Positions 22,844-31,459 of a stretch of 32,330 bases of DNA are shown piece by piece. Source of the stretch: Methanobacteriota archaeon (GTDB lineage: Archaea; Halobacteriota; Methanomicrobia; Methanomicrobiales; Methanoculleaceae); contig JASUSO010000016.1 of NCBI GenBank assembly GCA_030446015.1, positions 1 to 32,330 on the forward strand, in the 5' to 3' direction. The notes beneath the pieces were generated by a model. The model saw only the letters and a program-made list of their open reading frames with translations, was not told where the DNA came from and did not search any database. Positions within the stretch are counted from its first letter, which is position 1, and each line of letters opens with the position of its first letter. Both the position numbers and the translations under genes were made by a program.

Positions 22844-24013
22844 ATGGCACTGTTTCCAAAGTATTCAAAAACGCGGGAAGGCCAGAACGTCATCATGGAG
22901 CAGAGGCTCCTGAAGGCGGTCAACAACCTGATCCTGAACGCCGAGACCTGTACGGGCTGCGGCATCTGTGTCGACGCCTGCCCTGAAGAGGCGATCGCGC
23001 TCGGACCCGTCGGTGCGACACGCCGCGGAGCCATCGACTATGCAGAGCCCATCGACGTCAACCCTGAGAAGTGTTCGTACTGTGGCGTCTGCGTCATCAT
23101 GTGCCCCTTCAACGCGTTGACACTCAAGATCGACGGCGAGGAGCGCCTCCCGATCCTTGAGCAGGAAGGATTCCCCACTTATGACATGGTCACCGTGATC
23201 GACGAAGAGAAGTGCAACCGGTGTACCATCTGCGACGACGTCTGCCCGAGAGACGCCATCAACCGCGACGTCCCCGCATTCGAAGGCGGCGACGAGGCCG
23301 GCAGGCCGCGCGAGACCGCACTGCAGACCAAGACGACGTTCACCGTCGACACCGAGAAGTGCGACGTCTGCGGCATCTGCGGCGAACTCTGTCCGAGCAT
23401 CACCGTCGCCCGCAAGCCCGCAAACCCCGAGACCGGCACGATCGAGGGGGACGTCCTGTGGGAAGAGAGCACCTGCGACGGCTGCAAGATCTGCGCCGAG
23501 GCCTGCCCCCAGGATGCAATCACCGTCGAGCGCGAGGTCATCAGCACCCGGCTGCCCGGCAAGGTCGAGATCGAGCAGGACAACTGCTGCACCTGCACAT
23601 GGTGTGTCCAGTCCTGCCCCACCGAGGCGATCACCGTCGAGAAGATCTTCGAGGGAGACATCGAGATCAACCCCGAGAAGTGCCCCGGCGGCTGCTCGAC
23701 GTGTGTCGAGGTCTGCCCCTGCAACGCACTCTACCTCCCGTCCCCTGCCCCTGCAAAGGAGATGAAGGGGCGGATTGAGCCCAACATCGCCATCAACAAG
23801 GACTTCTGTATCCTCTGCGGCGCCTGTGTCAACGCCTGCCCGAGCGAGGATGCGATCATTCTGCGGCGGACGGGCATCCGGATGCAGGATAAGGAGACTG
23901 ACCTCTTCAAGAGGATCAAGGAGAAACTGCTCGCCCCGAGGACATCGAAGGTCAAAGAGGCCGCCCCCGGAGAAGTCGAGATCAAAGTTCTGGGAGCAGC
24001 AGAAGAGGCATGA
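22844..24013 (+). CDS. fwdF: Polyferredoxin FwdF, eight [4Fe-4S] clusters
   Basis: This electron-wire subunit of formylmethanofuran dehydrogenase has 389 residues. Eight CxxCxxCxxxCP-type motifs can be counted in order: CTGCGICVDACP, CSYCGVCVIMCP, CNRCTICDDVCP, CDVCGICGELCP, CDGCKICAEACP, a CTCTWCVQSCP motif with an extra preceding Cys, CPGGCSTCVEVCP (one residue longer) and CILCGACVNACP. Eight clusters is the number in structurally known FwdF. A charged C-terminal tail of about 50 residues follows. The ribosome-binding site GGAG overlaps the fwdG stop region. Its position directly before hdrCBA suggests it joins Fwd to the heterodisulfide reductase complex. Confidence 0.9.
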   Translation: MALFPKYSKTREGQNVIMEQRLLKAVNNLILNAETCTGCGICVDACPEEAIALGPVGATRRGAIDYAEPIDVNPEKCSYCGVCVIMCPFNALTLKIDGEERLPILEQEGFPTYDMVTVIDEEKCNRCTICDDVCPRDAINRDVPAFEGGDEAGRPRETALQTKTTFTVDTEKCDVCGICGELCPSITVARKPANPETGTIEGDVLWEESTCDGCKICAEACPQDAITVEREVISTRLPGKVEIEQDNCCTCTWCVQSCPTEAITVEKIFEGDIEINPEKCPGGCSTCVEVCPCNALYLPSPAPAKEMKGRIEPNIAINKDFCILCGACVNACPSEDAIILRRTGIRMQDKETDLFKRIKEKLLAPRTSKVKEAAPGEVEIKVLGAAEEA

Positions 24014-24023
24014 GGGATAGCCA

Positions 24024-24605
24024 ATGGCAGTGAAGAAAGACTATATGGACCAGAAACTCGCCGAGAAACTTCGGGACAGGAAGTACTACGCTCCTGACAG
24101 CAACCCCGAGTTCCTCAAGGAAGTTGAGAAGATCGGGCAGACCCCCGCCCACATGTGCTACCAGTGCGGCACCTGTACCGGATCGTGCCCCTCGGCACCG
24201 CGCAGCTCGTACCGGATCCGGCTGTTCATGAGGAAAGCCGTCCTCGGTCTCGAGGAAGAAGCCCTCACCGACCCGGACCTCTGGCTCTGCACGACCTGCT
24301 ACAGCTGCACCGACCGGTGCCCCCGCGACCTCGCGCCGACCGACACGATCATGGCGATGAGGAACCTCGCATTCAGGCGCGACATCGTTCCGCGCAACTT
24401 CCTCCAGACCGTCCAGCTCATCTACAAGAGCGGTCACGGCGTCCCGAACAACGACGCAAACCGCGCGGCCCGGAAGAGGCTCGGACTCGACGAGGAGCCG
24501 GAGACGACGCACAAGTACCCCGAGTACCTGCCCGGCATCCAGAAGATCCTCGACCACTACAGACTGAAAGAGAACGCGGACAGGATTCTCGCGGAGGGTG
24601 AGTGA
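24024..24605 (+). CDS. hdrC: Heterodisulfide reductase subunit C
   Basis: HdrC is the iron-sulfur subunit that carries electrons from HdrA to the catalytic HdrB. The 193-residue soluble protein has two [4Fe-4S] motifs, CYQCGTCTGSCPSAP and CTTCYSCTDRCPRDL. Then come TDTIMAMRNLAFR and a C-terminal helix region (YPEYLPGIQKILDHYRLKEN) typical of cytosolic HdrC, not of membrane HdrE/DsrM partners. GAGGGA precedes the ATG. hdrB follows four bases after the stop, in the usual C-B order. Confidence 0.93.
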   Translation: MAVKKDYMDQKLAEKLRDRKYYAPDSNPEFLKEVEKIGQTPAHMCYQCGTCTGSCPSAPRSSYRIRLFMRKAVLGLEEEALTDPDLWLCTTCYSCTDRCPRDLAPTDTIMAMRNLAFRRDIVPRNFLQTVQLIYKSGHGVPNNDANRAARKRLGLDEEPETTHKYPEYLPGIQKILDHYRLKENADRILAEGE

Positions 24606-24609
24606 TAGC

Positions 24610-25512
24610 ATGAGCGGAAACAACCACCAGTATGCATTCTTCCTCGGGTGCATCGCTCCGAACCGGTACCCCGGCATCGAGGCGGCGGCCATCGCGACCA
24701 GCAAGAACGTCGGCATCGACCTCCTGCCCTTAAAGGGCGCAAGCTGCTGCCCGGCACCGGGTGCGTTCGGCTCGATCGACTTAAACGTCTGGTACGCAAT
24801 GGCGGCCCGGAACATCGTGCTCGCCGAGCAGATGGGCATGGACATCGCCCTGGTCTGCAACGGCTGCTACAAGTCCATCTGGGAAGTCAACCACAAACTG
24901 AAGCACAACGCTGAACTCCGCGAAGGAGTCAACGAGGTGCTCAAAGAGATCGATATGGAGTACAAGGGGACCATCGACGTCTGGCACCTCGCCGAGCTCT
25001 ACTACGACCCCGAGATCGTAGGCGTCAAGAAGCTCGCCGACAGCGTCAAGCGCCCCCTGACCGGCGCGAAGGTCGGTGTCCACTACGGCTGCCACCTGAT
25101 GAAGCCGCGCAAGGAGCGGCACTTCGGGAACACCGAGAGCCCGATGTGGATGGAAGAACTCGTCGCCGCACTCGGCGCCGAGCCGGTCCAGTACCGCAAC
25201 AAGATGCAGTGCTGCGGTGCCGGCGGCGGTGTCCGTGGATACGATATCACGCACGCGCTCGATATCACAAATGAGAAGCTGATTAACATGGAAGAAGCGG
25301 GTGTCGATGCAGTCACCGAAGTCTGTCCGTTCTGCCAGCTCCAGTTCGACCGCGGCCAGCTTGAGATCAAGGAGAAGTTCGGTGTCGAACACGGAATCCC
25401 CGTCCTGCACTTTAACGAACTCCTGGGACTGGCTCAGGGCATGAGCCCGGACGAGCTTGCACTCGACCTCCACGCCATCGATGTTGAGCCGTTCCTGAAG
25501 AAGATCCTGTGA
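24610..25512 (+). CDS. hdrB: Heterodisulfide reductase subunit B
   Basis: HdrB holds the non-cubane [4Fe-4S] clusters that reduce CoM-S-S-CoB to CoM-SH and CoB-SH. The 300-residue protein starts FFLGCIAPNRYPGIE. It shows two CCG domains: ASCCPAPGAFG with LVCNGCYKSIW, and GVHYGCHLMKPRKE, MQCCGAGGG, EVCPFCQLQFD. All cysteines expected for two non-cubane clusters appear present. ATG 24610 was chosen (GGAGGGTGAG lies just upstream); an in-frame GTG at 24598 overlaps hdrC and would sit in that site. The end overlaps the hdrA ribosome-binding site. Confidence 0.94.
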   Translation: MSGNNHQYAFFLGCIAPNRYPGIEAAAIATSKNVGIDLLPLKGASCCPAPGAFGSIDLNVWYAMAARNIVLAEQMGMDIALVCNGCYKSIWEVNHKLKHNAELREGVNEVLKEIDMEYKGTIDVWHLAELYYDPEIVGVKKLADSVKRPLTGAKVGVHYGCHLMKPRKERHFGNTESPMWMEELVAALGAEPVQYRNKMQCCGAGGGVRGYDITHALDITNEKLINMEEAGVDAVTEVCPFCQLQFDRGQLEIKEKFGVEHGIPVLHFNELLGLAQGMSPDELALDLHAIDVEPFLKKIL

Positions 25513-25523
25513 GGTGCAAAGAC

Positions 25524-27542
25524 ATGGCAGAAGTCAAGAACAAAGAGGCAAGAATTGGCGTTTTTGTATGCCACTGTGGTACCAACATCGCTGGCACCAT
25601 TGACATCGAGGCAGTAAAGGAGTACGCCAAGACAATCCCGAACGTCGTCGTTGCCGACAACTACGCGTATATGTGCTCTACCCCCGGTCAGAACAAGATT
25701 GCAGATGCCATCAAGGAGCACAACCTGACCGGAGTCGTCGTCGCAGCCTGTACGCCCCGTCTGCACGAACCCACGTTCCGTAACGCAACCGCGGCTGGCG
25801 GCTTAAACCCCTTCCGGTTCGAGATGGCAAACATCCGCGACCAGAACTCGTGGGTGCACATGCACCAGCCCGTAGAGGCAACCGAGAAAGCGAAGGACGC
25901 AGTCAGGATCGCCGTGGCAAAGGCATCCCTGCTCGAGGACCTCGTCCCGAAGAGCGTCCCCGTCGAGAAGACCGCAATGGTCGTCGGCGGTGGTGTCGGC
26001 GGTATGCAGGCAGCGCTCGACCTTGCAGACGCAGGGATCAAGACCTACCTCGTGGAGAAGAGCCCGACCATCGGCGGCAGGATGTCCCAGCTCGACAAGA
26101 CCTTCCCGACGCTGGACTGCTCGCAGTGTATCCTGACCCCGAAGATGGTGGATGTCTACCGCAACGAGAACATCGAGCTCCTCACCTACACCGAGGTCGA
26201 GGCGGTCGAGGGATACATCGGCAACTTCGACGTGACCCTCCGCAAGAAGGCACGCGGCGTCCTCACCCCGAAGGAAGCAGAAGCCCGCGGCATCGTCGGC
26301 GGCGGCTGTACCGGTTGTGGTGACTGTGCGAACGTCTGCCCGGTCATCAAGCCGAACCCGTTCGAGCTCGGCATGGCCCCGAGGAAGGCGATCTACATCT
26401 ACCACCCGCAGGTCTCCCCGCTGATCTACACCGTCGACTTCGACGCCTGCGTCAAGTGCGGTCTCTGTGTCGAGGCGTGCGGTGAGAAGAAGGCGGTCGA
26501 CCTCGAAGCGAAGGATGAGTTCATCACCGTCAAGGTCGGTACCGCCATCCTCGCTCTGGGATACGACATCTTCCCCATCGAGAAGAAGTTCGAGTTCGGC
26601 TACAAGAACTTCGACAACGTCATCACGAGCCTCGAGTTCGAGCGGCTGATCTGTGCGTCCGGACCGACCGGCGGCCACCTCGTCCGGCCGAGCGACGGCG
26701 AGACCCCGAAGCGGATCGCGTTCGTCCTCTGTGCGGGCTCCCGTGACAACACCGACACCGGCAAGCCGTACTGCTCGCGGTTCTGCTGCATGTACTCCTT
26801 GAAGCACGCTCACCAGATCATCGAGAAGATCCCCGGCGCGGTGCCCTACATCTTCTACATGGACATCCGGTCCTTTGGAAAGATGTACGAGGAGTTCTAC
26901 TACCGTATCCAGAACGAGGGTGCGAAGTTCATCCGCGGCAGGGTGGCAAACATCACCGAAGACCCGGTGACAAAGAACCTCCACGTCAACGCAGAGGACA
27001 CGCTCCTCGGCCGGCCGGTAGACCTGGAAGTCGACATGGTCGTGCTCGCGGCAGCCATCCAGCCCTCCGCCGAGACCGAGAAGACCCGCAGACTCTTCGG
27101 TGTCTCCTGCTCGCAGGACGGCTGGCTGTTAGAGGCACACCCGAAGCTGAACCCGTGCGGCACCACCACTGCCGGTGTCTACCTCGCCGGCGCCTGCCAG
27201 GGACCGAAGGATATCCCGGACACGGTCGCCCAGGCAGAGGGTGCGGCATCCGCGGCATCCATCCCGATCCACAAGGGAGAGGTGGAGCTCGAGCCCTACT
27301 TCGCCCAGTGTATCGAGGAGAAGTGCGCCGGATGCGGAATGTGTGTCTACCAGTGCCCCTACCAGGCCCTCTCACTCGTCGAGAAGAACGGACGCACGGT
27401 CATGCAGGTCACCGAGGCCAAGTGCAAGGGATGCGGCACCTGTGGCGGGTTCTGCCCCGGCGGTGCAATCTGGATGCAGCACTTCGCAAGCCCGCAGATC
27501 ATTGCGCAGATCGATGCATTCCTCCTCGGAGGTGAACAGTAA
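25524..27542 (+). CDS. hdrA: Heterodisulfide reductase subunit A, flavin electron-bifurcating
   Basis: HdrA carries the FAD that splits electron pairs between ferredoxin and HdrBC. The 672-residue protein starts RIGVFVCHCGTNIAGTID, continues with MCSTPGQ and AACTPRLHEPTF, and has a thioredoxin-reductase-like FAD site VVGGGVGGMQAALDLADAG. Two internal ferredoxin motifs follow (CTGCGDCANVCP; CVKCGLCVEACGEKKAVDL) and two at the C-terminus (CAGCGMCVYQCP; CKGCGTCGGFCPGG). A cysteine version, CCMYSLKHA, stands where some methanogens place selenocysteine; no in-frame TGA is present. ATG 25524 has GAGGTG seven bases upstream. It is immediately followed by mvhD. Confidence 0.95.
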   Translation: MAEVKNKEARIGVFVCHCGTNIAGTIDIEAVKEYAKTIPNVVVADNYAYMCSTPGQNKIADAIKEHNLTGVVVAACTPRLHEPTFRNATAAGGLNPFRFEMANIRDQNSWVHMHQPVEATEKAKDAVRIAVAKASLLEDLVPKSVPVEKTAMVVGGGVGGMQAALDLADAGIKTYLVEKSPTIGGRMSQLDKTFPTLDCSQCILTPKMVDVYRNENIELLTYTEVEAVEGYIGNFDVTLRKKARGVLTPKEAEARGIVGGGCTGCGDCANVCPVIKPNPFELGMAPRKAIYIYHPQVSPLIYTVDFDACVKCGLCVEACGEKKAVDLEAKDEFITVKVGTAILALGYDIFPIEKKFEFGYKNFDNVITSLEFERLICASGPTGGHLVRPSDGETPKRIAFVLCAGSRDNTDTGKPYCSRFCCMYSLKHAHQIIEKIPGAVPYIFYMDIRSFGKMYEEFYYRIQNEGAKFIRGRVANITEDPVTKNLHVNAEDTLLGRPVDLEVDMVVLAAAIQPSAETEKTRRLFGVSCSQDGWLLEAHPKLNPCGTTTAGVYLAGACQGPKDIPDTVAQAEGAASAASIPIHKGEVELEPYFAQCIEEKCAGCGMCVYQCPYQALSLVEKNGRTVMQVTEAKCKGCGTCGGFCPGGAIWMQHFASPQIIAQIDAFLLGGEQ

Positions 27543-27968
27543 ATGGCAGACGAGAACTGGAAACCCAAGATCATCGCCATCATCTGCAACTGGTGTTCGT
27601 ATGCCGGTGCAGACCTGGCCGGCGGCGCCCGCATTCAGTACCCGCCCGACATCCGTGCCGTCCGTGTGATGTGCACGGGCCGGGTCGACCCCCTCTTCAT
27701 CCTGAAGGCATTCCAGGACGGGGCGGACGGCGTGCTAGTCTCCGGGTGCCACTTCGGCGACTGCCACTATCTTGAGGGCAACTACAAGGCGGCCAAGAGG
27801 ATGTTCCTCTTGAAGAGTGTCCTCAAGAACATCGGTCTTGACGACAAGCGTCTCAGAATGACCTTCGTCTCTGCATCCGAGGGTGCAAAGTGGGGCATGG
27901 TCATGGAGGACGTCGTCAAGACCATCAACGAGCTCGGCCCGAGCCCGCTCAATGAACTTGCCAGGTAA
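27543..27968 (+). CDS. mvhD: MvhD/FlpD-type electron transfer subunit
   Basis: A [2Fe-2S] protein linking HdrA to its electron-donating partner, either Mvh hydrogenase or formate dehydrogenase. The 141-residue protein has the expected cysteines in IICNWCSYAGADLAGG, VRVMCTGRVDPLFI and SGCHFGDCHYLEGNY. Its ATG directly abuts the hdrA TAA, with GGAGGTGA just upstream. No mvhA/G or fdhA/B gene lies in the window, so the donor cannot be read here. In hydrogenase-poor or formate-using Methanomicrobiales the partner is often FdhAB, a family-level statement. Confidence 0.9.
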   Translation: MADENWKPKIIAIICNWCSYAGADLAGGARIQYPPDIRAVRVMCTGRVDPLFILKAFQDGADGVLVSGCHFGDCHYLEGNYKAAKRMFLLKSVLKNIGLDDKRLRMTFVSASEGAKWGMVMEDVVKTINELGPSPLNELAR

Positions 27969-27969
27969 A

Positions 27970-27992
27970 CTGGCCAAAATTTCTTTGGCCAG
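27970..27992 (+). promoter_or_regulatory. 9-bp stem hairpin between mvhD and fwdD
   Basis: ctggccaaa and tttggccag form a perfect stem with a five-base loop right after the mvhD stop. An overlapping smaller hairpin gccag/ctggc (27960-27974), whose loop contains the stop codon, shares the ctggc arm, so the two are mutually exclusive. No T-run follows, so it is not a typical terminator. It could set mRNA processing or stability between the hdr and fwd halves of the operon. Confidence 0.5.
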
Positions 27993-28025
27993 ATAAGAAA
28001 TACAACAGACAGGGGATGATTAGTA

Positions 28026-28427
28026 ATGGCAATCAGAGTGAATTTGATCACGGGTCGCACGATCCAGCAGGGGGTGTCCATGGAGGCGGGGAAGGAAAAA
28101 CCCGCCTACACCACCGCCTGCGGGATCATCGAGCTCGACCCAGCGGACTTTAAAAAACTGGGAGCATACCGCAACACGAACGTACGTGTCACGAGCGAGT
28201 ATGGCAGTGTTGTCGTCAAGGCAGTCGAGGCAACCCAGGGCCCTCACCCAGGCGTGGCATACATCCCAATGGGGCCATGGGCGAATATGGTAGTTAATCC
28301 GAATACCTACTCCACAGGCATGCCGACATTTAAAGGGACGCCTGTTGAGGTGGAAGCCGCCAAAGACGAACCCGTCCTCAGCTCACTGGAACTGGTGCGC
28401 AAGGGATGCAGGGGTGAGCTGGCATGA
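28026..28427 (+). CDS. fwdD: Formylmethanofuran dehydrogenase subunit D
   Basis: FwdD is the molybdopterin-dinucleotide-binding subunit. With FwdB it holds the W/Mo-bispterin that reduces CO2 to formate. The 133-residue protein begins MAIRVNLITGRTIQQGVSME, has the family core YRNTNVRVTSEYGSVVVKA with GVAYIPMGPWANMVV, and ends FKGTPVEVEAAKDEPVLS plus a short tail. It is full length. GGGGATGA precedes the ATG. It follows mvhD after 57 bases, the widest gap in the operon, which holds a hairpin. The TGA overlaps the fwdB ATG (ATGA). Confidence 0.93.
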   Translation: MAIRVNLITGRTIQQGVSMEAGKEKPAYTTACGIIELDPADFKKLGAYRNTNVRVTSEYGSVVVKAVEATQGPHPGVAYIPMGPWANMVVNPNTYSTGMPTFKGTPVEVEAAKDEPVLSSLELVRKGCRGELA

Positions 28428-29737
28428 CCAAGACTGTAACCGACGTAATCTGCCCGTTCTGCGGAACGCTCTGTGACGACCTCGAAGTCGTCGTCAGCGA
28501 CGACGGAAAGCAACTCCTCGAGGTCTACAACGCCTGCGCCATCGGTGCCGAGAAGTTCCTCCACTCCCAGGCAAAAGACCGTCTCACCCGCCCCCGCATG
28601 CGGCAGGAAGACGGATCCTGGAAAGAGATCTCCTACGACGAGGCAATCGAGTACACCGCCCGGATGCTCACCGACGCAAAGAAGCCCCTGATGTACGGCT
28701 GGAGCTCCACGAACTGTGAAGCCCAGGCGATCGGCTCGGAGATCGGCGAGCTGGTCGGAGCGGTCATGGACAACACGGCGACCGTCTGCCACGGCACCTC
28801 CCTCATTGCAGTCCAGGACATTGGTATCCCGAGCTGCACCCTCGGTGAGGTCAAGAACCGTGCCGACCGGGTCGTCTTCTGGGGTTGCAACCCGGCACAC
28901 GCCCACCCGCGGCACATGTCCCGCTACTCGATCTTCCCCCGCGGCTTCTTCACCGGCAAGGGCCACACCGGCCGTAAGGTGATCGTCGTCGACCCGCGGC
29001 CCACCGATACCGCAAGCGTGGCGGACGTCCACCTGCAGGTCGAGCAGGGGCGCGACTATGAACTCCTCAACGCATTCCGCGTGGCGTTCAAGGGCGAGCA
29101 ACTCCCCGACGTCGTCGCAGGAATCCCGAAGGAGAAGATCTACGAGGCTGCCGAGACGCTCAAGAGCGGCCGGTTCGTGATCATCTTCTTCGGTATGGGT
29201 GTGACCCAGTCGCTCGGAAAGAACCACAACATCGACGAAGCCATCGCAGTCACCCGTGACCTGAACGAGTACACGAAAGCAGCCATCATGCCGATGCGCG
29301 GGCACTACAACGTCACCGGCTCCGGCCAGGTCTGGGGCTGGCTCTTCGGGTTCCCCTTCGCGGTGGACCTCTCCCGCGGATTCGCCCGCTACAACCCCGG
29401 CGAGACGACGTCAAACGACCTGCTTGCCAGGGACGAGGTGGACGCCGTCTTCGTCCTCGGCAGCGATCCCGGCGCGCACTTCCCGTTCAACTCGGTCAAG
29501 AAGATCTACGACCGCCCGTCGGTCGCGATCGACCCGCACGAGACCCCGACCACCGAGGTCTGCAAGGTCCACGTCCCCGTCGCCTTCGTCGGCGTCGAGG
29601 TGGGCGGATGCGCCTACCGGATGGACAACGTGCCGATTGAGACGAGAAAGGTCGTCGAGCCCCCGGAGGGCATGATGACCGATGAAGAGTTCTTAAAGCG
29701 CGTCCTTGCGCGTGTCAAGGAGATCCAGGGGGTATAA
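28424..29737 (+). CDS. fwdB: Formylmethanofuran dehydrogenase subunit B, catalytic
   Basis: FwdB is the molybdo/tungstopterin subunit that reduces CO2 to formate, which then passes to FwdA. The 437-residue protein has an N-terminal [4Fe-4S] site (CPFCGTLCDDLEV then NACAIGAEKF). The metal-ligand residue is Cys122 in NTATVCHGTSLIAVQD, so this is a cysteine form, not a selenocysteine one. WGCNPAHAHPRHMSRYS, VIVVDPRPTDTA and VFVLGSDPGAHFP are further pterin-enzyme signatures. Whether the metal is W or Mo cannot be told from sequence. It overlaps fwdD and is three bases from fwdA. Confidence 0.94.
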   Translation: MTKTVTDVICPFCGTLCDDLEVVVSDDGKQLLEVYNACAIGAEKFLHSQAKDRLTRPRMRQEDGSWKEISYDEAIEYTARMLTDAKKPLMYGWSSTNCEAQAIGSEIGELVGAVMDNTATVCHGTSLIAVQDIGIPSCTLGEVKNRADRVVFWGCNPAHAHPRHMSRYSIFPRGFFTGKGHTGRKVIVVDPRPTDTASVADVHLQVEQGRDYELLNAFRVAFKGEQLPDVVAGIPKEKIYEAAETLKSGRFVIIFFGMGVTQSLGKNHNIDEAIAVTRDLNEYTKAAIMPMRGHYNVTGSGQVWGWLFGFPFAVDLSRGFARYNPGETTSNDLLARDEVDAVFVLGSDPGAHFPFNSVKKIYDRPSVAIDPHETPTTEVCKVHVPVAFVGVEVGGCAYRMDNVPIETRKVVEPPEGMMTDEEFLKRVLARVKEIQGV

Positions 29738-29740
29738 GCG

Positions 29741-31447
29741 ATGGCAGAGTATCTCATCAAGAACGGTTTCGTCTTCGACCCGGTCCTGGGGATCAGGGGA
29801 GACAAGGCCGACGTCGCCATCAAGGACGGCAAGATCGTCGAGACGTCGGCTCTCAGCAGCCCGAAGGTCATCGATGCGACGGGGAAGACCGTCATGGCCG
29901 GCGGTGTCGATATCCATTCCCACGTTGCCGGTCCGAAGGTGAACGTCGGCCGCAACTTCCGCCCCGAAGACAAACTCTTCGGCTACAAGGCAAAGAGTGG
30001 TATCGAGCGGATGCAGGGCGGGTTCTCCGTCCCGACGACGATCCGGACCGGCTACAACTACGCCCGCATGGGCTACACCACGGTGATGGAAGCGGCCATG
30101 CCGCCGCTGTATGCCCGGCACACCCATGAGGAGATGCGGGACACCCCGATCCTCGACCAGGGCGCCTACCCGGTCTTCGGGAACAACTGGTTCGTGCTCG
30201 AGTACCTCAAGAACAACGAGATCGAGAACGCCGCTGCCTACATCGCCTGGCTGCTCCGCGCGACGAAAGGGTACGCCGTCAAGGTCGTCAACCCCGGCGG
30301 CACCGAGGCCTGGGCCTGGGGCTTGAACTGTGAGAACGTTCACGACCCGGTTCCCTACTTCGACATCACCCCGGCACAGATCGTGAAGGGCCTCATCGAG
30401 GCGAACGAGTACCTCGGCCTCCCGCACTCGATGCACGTTCACGCAAACAACCTCGGAAACCCCGGCAACTACACGACGACGCTTGACACGTTCAAGCTCT
30501 CGGAGGGCATCAAGCCGAAGAGCAAGTTCGGCCGCGACCAGGTGATGCACCACACCCACGTCCAGTTCCACTCCTACGGCGGCGACTCCTGGGCGAACGT
30601 GGAGTCCAAGGCGAAGGATATCATGGACTACGTGAACTCGCACGACAACATCACCATCGACATGGGTCAGGTGACGCTCGACGAGACCACGACCATGACC
30701 GCCGACGGACCGTTCGAGCACCACCTCACGGAGCTGAACCACTTAAAGTGGGCGAACGCCGATGTGGAACTCGAGACCGGCTCGGGTGTCGTACCGTACG
30801 TCTACAGCCCGAGCATCAAGGTCTGCGCCATCCAGTGGGCAATCGGTCTTGAACTCGCTCTGCTCGCGAAGGACCCCATGCGTGTCTTCATCACCACCGA
30901 CCACCCGAACGCCGGACCGTTCATCCGCTACCCGCGGGTCATGAAGTGGCTCATGAGCGAGGAGGCCCGGAAGCAGCAGTTCGACGCCTTCAAGCACAAG
31001 GACAAGGTTATTGACGCGACCAACCTCGCCGGCATCGACCGCGAACTCGACCTCTACGAGATCGCGCAGATGACCCGTGCAGGACCGGCAAAGGCGCTCG
31101 GTCTTTCGCACATGTACGGCGGGCTTGCCCCCGGCCTCGAGGCGGACGTTGCGGTCTACGACTTCAACCCGAACGAGCCCTACGCGCCCGACGACATCGA
31201 GAAGGCGTTCCTGAACGCAGAGCACCTCTTCAAGACCGGTGTCCAGGTCATCCGCGACCACGAGATCGCCAGCAACGGCAACAAGAGGACGCTCTGGGTG
31301 AACGCAAAGGTCGACGAGAACCCGCAGGTGATGCGTGACGTCAAGGAGAAGTTCCTCCGCTACTACACTGTCACCTTAAACAACTACGAGGTTACCGGAC
31401 ACTACCTCCCGAACCCGTACGTAATCGAGGTTGATGCCACCGAGTGA
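29741..31447 (+). CDS. fwdA: Formylmethanofuran dehydrogenase subunit A, amidohydrolase
   Basis: FwdA is the dinuclear-metal amidohydrolase-like subunit that condenses formate with methanofuran. The 568-residue protein has the metal ligands expected of the family: H59 and H61 (VDIHSHVAG), a carboxylatable Lys near 181 (AVKVVNPGG), His near 232-234 (SMHVHANNLG), HHTHVQFHSYGGD near 270-282 and Asp387 (TTDHPNAGPF). It opens with EYLIKNGFVFDPVLGI, the usual amidohydrolase beta-sandwich start. The family product is N-formylmethanofuran. It sits between fwdB and fwdC with spacings of 3 and 12 bases. Confidence 0.96.
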   Translation: MAEYLIKNGFVFDPVLGIRGDKADVAIKDGKIVETSALSSPKVIDATGKTVMAGGVDIHSHVAGPKVNVGRNFRPEDKLFGYKAKSGIERMQGGFSVPTTIRTGYNYARMGYTTVMEAAMPPLYARHTHEEMRDTPILDQGAYPVFGNNWFVLEYLKNNEIENAAAYIAWLLRATKGYAVKVVNPGGTEAWAWGLNCENVHDPVPYFDITPAQIVKGLIEANEYLGLPHSMHVHANNLGNPGNYTTTLDTFKLSEGIKPKSKFGRDQVMHHTHVQFHSYGGDSWANVESKAKDIMDYVNSHDNITIDMGQVTLDETTTMTADGPFEHHLTELNHLKWANADVELETGSGVVPYVYSPSIKVCAIQWAIGLELALLAKDPMRVFITTDHPNAGPFIRYPRVMKWLMSEEARKQQFDAFKHKDKVIDATNLAGIDRELDLYEIAQMTRAGPAKALGLSHMYGGLAPGLEADVAVYDFNPNEPYAPDDIEKAFLNAEHLFKTGVQVIRDHEIASNGNKRTLWVNAKVDENPQVMRDVKEKFLRYYTVTLNNYEVTGHYLPNPYVIEVDATE

Positions 31448-31459
31448 GGAGGGAGAAGG

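Noticed and set aside
25803-26984. Long minus-strand open frame opposite hdrA
   Set aside because: It is a mirror of hdrA codons with no recognisable protein features; similar shadows lie opposite hdrB, fwdA and fwdC.
25524-29737. Selenocysteine in HdrA or FwdB
   Set aside because: No in-frame TGA occurs in either gene; the relevant positions are cysteines (Cys122 in FwdB, CCMYSLKHA in HdrA).
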